Translations under genes and position numbers: made by a program | Shown here: in pieces, positions 15,131-16,269 of the stretch | How positions within the stretch are numbered: the stretch's first letter is position 1 | Layout of the letters: each line of letters begins with the position of its first letter | Notes under the pieces: generated by a model | What the model saw: the letters and a program-made list of their open reading frames with translations, nothing else | Told to the model about the DNA's origin: nothing | Database searches by the model: none | Source: Dehalococcoidia bacterium | GTDB lineage: Bacteria > Chloroflexota > Dehalococcoidia > GIF9 > AB-539-J10 | Assembly: GCA_030626915.1 (NCBI GenBank) | Contig: DAOUTC010000009.1 | Span: forward strand, 1 to 16,269 | DNA length: 16,269 bases | Direction: 5' to 3'

Positions 15131-15333
15131 TCCTTTACCTGGTATCTCTTCTTGAACCTCTCCACCCTTCCCTGGACGTCGGCTATCCTTTGTTTACCGG
15201 TATAGAAGGGGTGGCATTTGCTGCATACCTCAACCTTGAGCTCTGGCTTGGTGGCGCCAATAGTGAAGGTATTGCCGCACAGGCAAGTTACTTTGGCATT
15301 TTCATAATACTTAGGATGTAGCTTGGCTTTCAT
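15127..15333 (-). CDS. rpmE: 50S ribosomal protein L31 (zinc-binding form)
   Basis: A 68-residue L31 of the large ribosomal subunit. It starts MKAKLHPKYYENAKVTC and has the four zinc-ligand cysteines Cys17, Cys19, Cys37 and Cys40. It is therefore the C+ form, not the zinc-free paralogue made under zinc starvation. HPFYTGKQ and VERFKKRY are family hallmarks. Its start overlaps the L27 stop (ATGA) and its stop overlaps the next start, so all three genes are translationally coupled. Confidence 0.97.
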   Translation of the reverse strand: MKAKLHPKYYENAKVTCLCGNTFTIGATKPELKVEVCSKCHPFYTGKQRIADVQGRVERFKKRYQVKD

Positions 15334-15581
15334 TTGTAAATGCTCACCCTCTTTTTATATTTAGTCGCTGGCTCATATTTAACATATCCGTCTATTAAAG
15401 CGAAGAGTGTGTAGTCTCTGCCCAGGCCTACATTACTTCCAGGGAGAATGCGAGTTCCACGCTGCCGCACCAGGATATTTCCGGCACGGACTTGCTCTCC
15501 TCCGTATTTCTTTACCCCTAGACGCTTCGCTTGACTATCGCGTCCGCATCGTGTGCTGCCGCCACCTTTCTTATGTGCCAT
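15330..15581 (-). CDS. rpmA: 50S ribosomal protein L27
   Basis: An 83-residue L27 whose N-terminal tail reaches the peptidyl-transferase centre. It begins MAHKKGGGSTRCGRDSQAKRLGVK, followed by GNILVRQRGTRILPGSNVGLGRDYTLFAL, all typical. It lacks the short leader that Firmicutes L27 proteins carry and cleave, which is evidence against that phylum. Residue 12 is cysteine where asparagine is common (STxNGRDS). It starts 2 bases after the L21 stop. Confidence 0.97.
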   Translation of the reverse strand: MAHKKGGGSTRCGRDSQAKRLGVKKYGGEQVRAGNILVRQRGTRILPGSNVGLGRDYTLFALIDGYVKYEPATKYKKRVSIYK

Positions 15582-15583
15582 GT

Positions 15584-15904
15584 TTATTCTCCCGGCTTAA
15601 CAATTTCATCTATTGATAGTGTGGTATAAGTCTGCCGATGCCCCGTTTTTTTGCGGTACCGCACCTTGGACTTATATTTAAACACTGTTATCTTATCTCC
15701 CTTGACTTCCCCTAAAGAGGTAGCTATAACTTTAGCCCCCTTGATAGTCGGATTGCCTATCAGTGATTTCCCATTGTCACCAATAAATAATACCTTGTCC
15801 AGCTCCACCTTAGTTCCTTCAGCTACATGTAACCTCTCCACCGTTATGGTCTGCTGGGGAGCAACCTTATATTGTTTGCCTCCTGTCTCAATAATAGCGT
15901 AAAT
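15584..15904 (-). CDS. rplU: 50S ribosomal protein L21, apparently starting at ATT
   Basis: L21 binds 23S rRNA in the large subunit. The frame gives 106 residues when read from ATT at 15904-15902: start-YAIIETGGKQYKVAPQQTIT, then VERLHVAEG (the V is the GTG at 15841), VLFIGD, KVIATSL and KYKSKVRYRKKTGHRQTYT, all L21. Known L21 proteins begin MYAIIETGGKQYKV, so the ATT sits exactly where ATG is expected. There is no ATG, GTG or TTG in frame between it and the upstream TGA at 15956-15958. GGAGGT (15916-15911) lies 6 bases ahead, an ideal ribosome site. Starting instead at the GTG (15841) would remove 21 conserved residues. First gene of the operon; the initiating ATT may limit or regulate its translation. 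Confidence 0.93.
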   Translation of the reverse strand: MYAIIETGGKQYKVAPQQTITVERLHVAEGTKVELDKVLFIGDNGKSLIGNPTIKGAKVIATSLGEVKGDKITVFKYKSKVRYRKKTGHRQTYTTLSIDEIVKPGE

Positions 15905-15916
15905 TTCCTCACCTCC
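15902..15916 (-). promoter_or_regulatory. Ribosome site and ATT start codon of rplU
   Basis: On the minus strand GGAGGT (15916-15911) is followed after 6 bases by ATT (15904-15902), then the conserved L21 N-terminus. In bacteria AUU initiation is best known from infC, where it allows control by IF3. A single-base sequencing error turning ATG into ATT would give the same picture. Confidence 0.7.
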
Positions 15917-15929
15917 GAAGAAAGCACAA

Positions 15930-15959
15930 ATTCTACCAGTGCAATTTACTAGGTGTCAA
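15930..15959 (-). promoter_or_regulatory. Sigma-70-type promoter of the rplU operon
   Basis: On the minus strand a perfect TTGACA (15959-15954) is followed after 18 bases by TAGAAT (15935-15930), with TGG just ahead of it as an extended -10. Transcription would begin near 15923, leaving a leader of only about 20 bases, just enough for the ribosome site. Confidence 0.78.
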
Positions 15960-16089
15960 CCTATCAATGCTTGTCTAGTTTACACTACTATATCAGTTTT
16001 GTCACATGTACGTACCTGTTCTCGTGACTGGTAATCATATTACCTCCTTGCCTTACAAACTGGGAACAATCGCCACACCACCACACCTT

Positions 16090-16149
16090 GGTCGGGGACG
16101 AGCCCCAACCCTACGAGATGTAACCGTAGTGGCGGGGTTTACTCCCGCC
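16090..16149. repeat. Paired GC-rich palindromes
   Basis: Hairpin 1 pairs GGTCGGGG (16090-16097) with CCCCAACC (16103-16110), one mismatch, 5-base loop. Hairpin 2 pairs GGCGGG (16131-16136) with CCCGCC (16144-16149), 7-base loop. Between them CTACG (16111-16115) and CGTAG (16125-16129) are also complementary. The arrangement is like a small mobile palindromic repeat unit and not like a simple terminator, because no T-run follows. Confidence 0.6.
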
Positions 16150-16219
16150 TCTTATCCCTTAAATCCTAAGCACAAAATTCTAAATGCTAAACAATATCAA
16201 AGCACTAATAACAAAAATT

Positions 16220-16238
16220 CAAAACAAAGTGAGTTTTG
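16220..16238. repeat. Short AT-rich inverted repeat in repeat-like tail
   Basis: CAAAAC (16220-16225) and GTTTTG (16233-16238) are exact complements around a 7-base loop, inside an AT-rich tail. The tail's last bases (GGATTTGGAAATTTGAATTTGTTTA, described in pieces: GGATTTGG, AAATTTGAA, TTTGTTTA) are roughly the complement of the words before it. The element probably continues past the window edge. Confidence 0.35.
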
Positions 16239-16269
16239 CCATTTGGATTTGGAAATTTGAATTTGTTTA

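Larger units (their letters stand above)
15960..16269. other. Gene-free right end: palindromic units and AT-rich repeat-like sequence
   Basis: This stretch of about 310 bases lacks a credible gene. An 84-codon open frame at 16006-16260 has no family features and coincides with the repeats. From 15960 to about 16085 I see nothing definite. From 16090 to 16149 there are two GC-rich hairpins. From about 16150 to the end the sequence is AT-rich, built from AAATCCTAA-, CTAAA- and CAAAATTC-like words. It resembles the dispersed non-coding repeat debris common in genomes of uncultured anaerobes. Confidence 0.6.

Noticed and set aside
16006..16260. 84-codon open frame at the right end
   Set aside because: It covers palindromic and AT-rich repeat sequence, has no ribosome site and no recognisable protein features.
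1..16269. CRISPR array, tRNA or rRNA genes, transposase or phage genes
   Set aside because: I read the gaps between genes on both strands and saw no regular spaced repeats, no cloverleaf-like sequence and no mobile-element proteins.

Overview
The window is bacterial and probably from an anaerobe. The evidence is a set of bacterial ribosomal protein genes (L21, L27, L31), sigma-70-type promoters, strong Shine-Dalgarno sites, a tungsten aldehyde:ferredoxin oxidoreductase, and corrinoid methyl transfer with a pyrrolysine codon. L27 starts directly at MAHKKGGGS, without the cleaved N-terminal leader usual in Firmicutes. That leader's absence, the L31-DUF1385 neighbourhood and the palindromic repeat debris at the right edge make a Chloroflexota (Dehalococcoidia-like) source my best guess. 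This is an inference and is not proven.

Layout. Positions 6-2305 (+) hold a methylamine-type methyl-transfer module. It has a dimethylamine methyltransferase (mtbB) read through an in-frame UAG at 1056-1058 (pyrrolysine), a 72-residue remnant of a methyltetrahydrofolate methyltransferase, and a cognate corrinoid protein. A 266-bp gap follows, carrying inverted repeats and a good promoter. Positions 2572-12476 (+) are one long catabolic array: class III PLP enzyme, CoA-acylating aldehyde dehydrogenase (SauS-like Cys motif), a second class III PLP enzyme (GSA-aminomutase-like), an AOR-family tungstoenzyme, a two-subunit GctAB-type CoA-transferase, and two tandem citrate-synthase-like proteins. 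One of these two has lost both catalytic histidine positions. Positions 12527-14244 (+) are a Pit accessory protein and a Pit phosphate transporter. Positions 14255-15904 (-) are the housekeeping operon rplU-rpmA-rpmE-DUF1385, where rplU appears to start at an ATT codon. Positions 15905-16269 hold the rplU promoter and non-coding palindromic or low-complexity repeat sequence.

How the parts may work together (inference). MtbB would demethylate a methylated amine onto the corrinoid protein. The PLP enzymes would deaminate amino compounds to aldehydes. The acylating dehydrogenase and the AOR would give two routes from aldehyde, to acyl-CoA with NAD(P)H or to free acid with reduced ferredoxin. 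The CoA-transferase would move CoA onto an acid, and the citrate-synthase-like pair would make or break a C-C bond on the CoA ester. The CoA-transferase plus lyase-type pairing parallels the division of labour in citrate lyase. I do not know a named pathway with this exact gene set, and the substrate cannot be read from the sequence.

Stop codons support pyrrolysine use. Of 17 reading frames only mtbB contains or ends in TAG; the other 16 end in TAA (12) or TGA (4). The pyl genes needed to make and charge pyrrolysine are not in this window.
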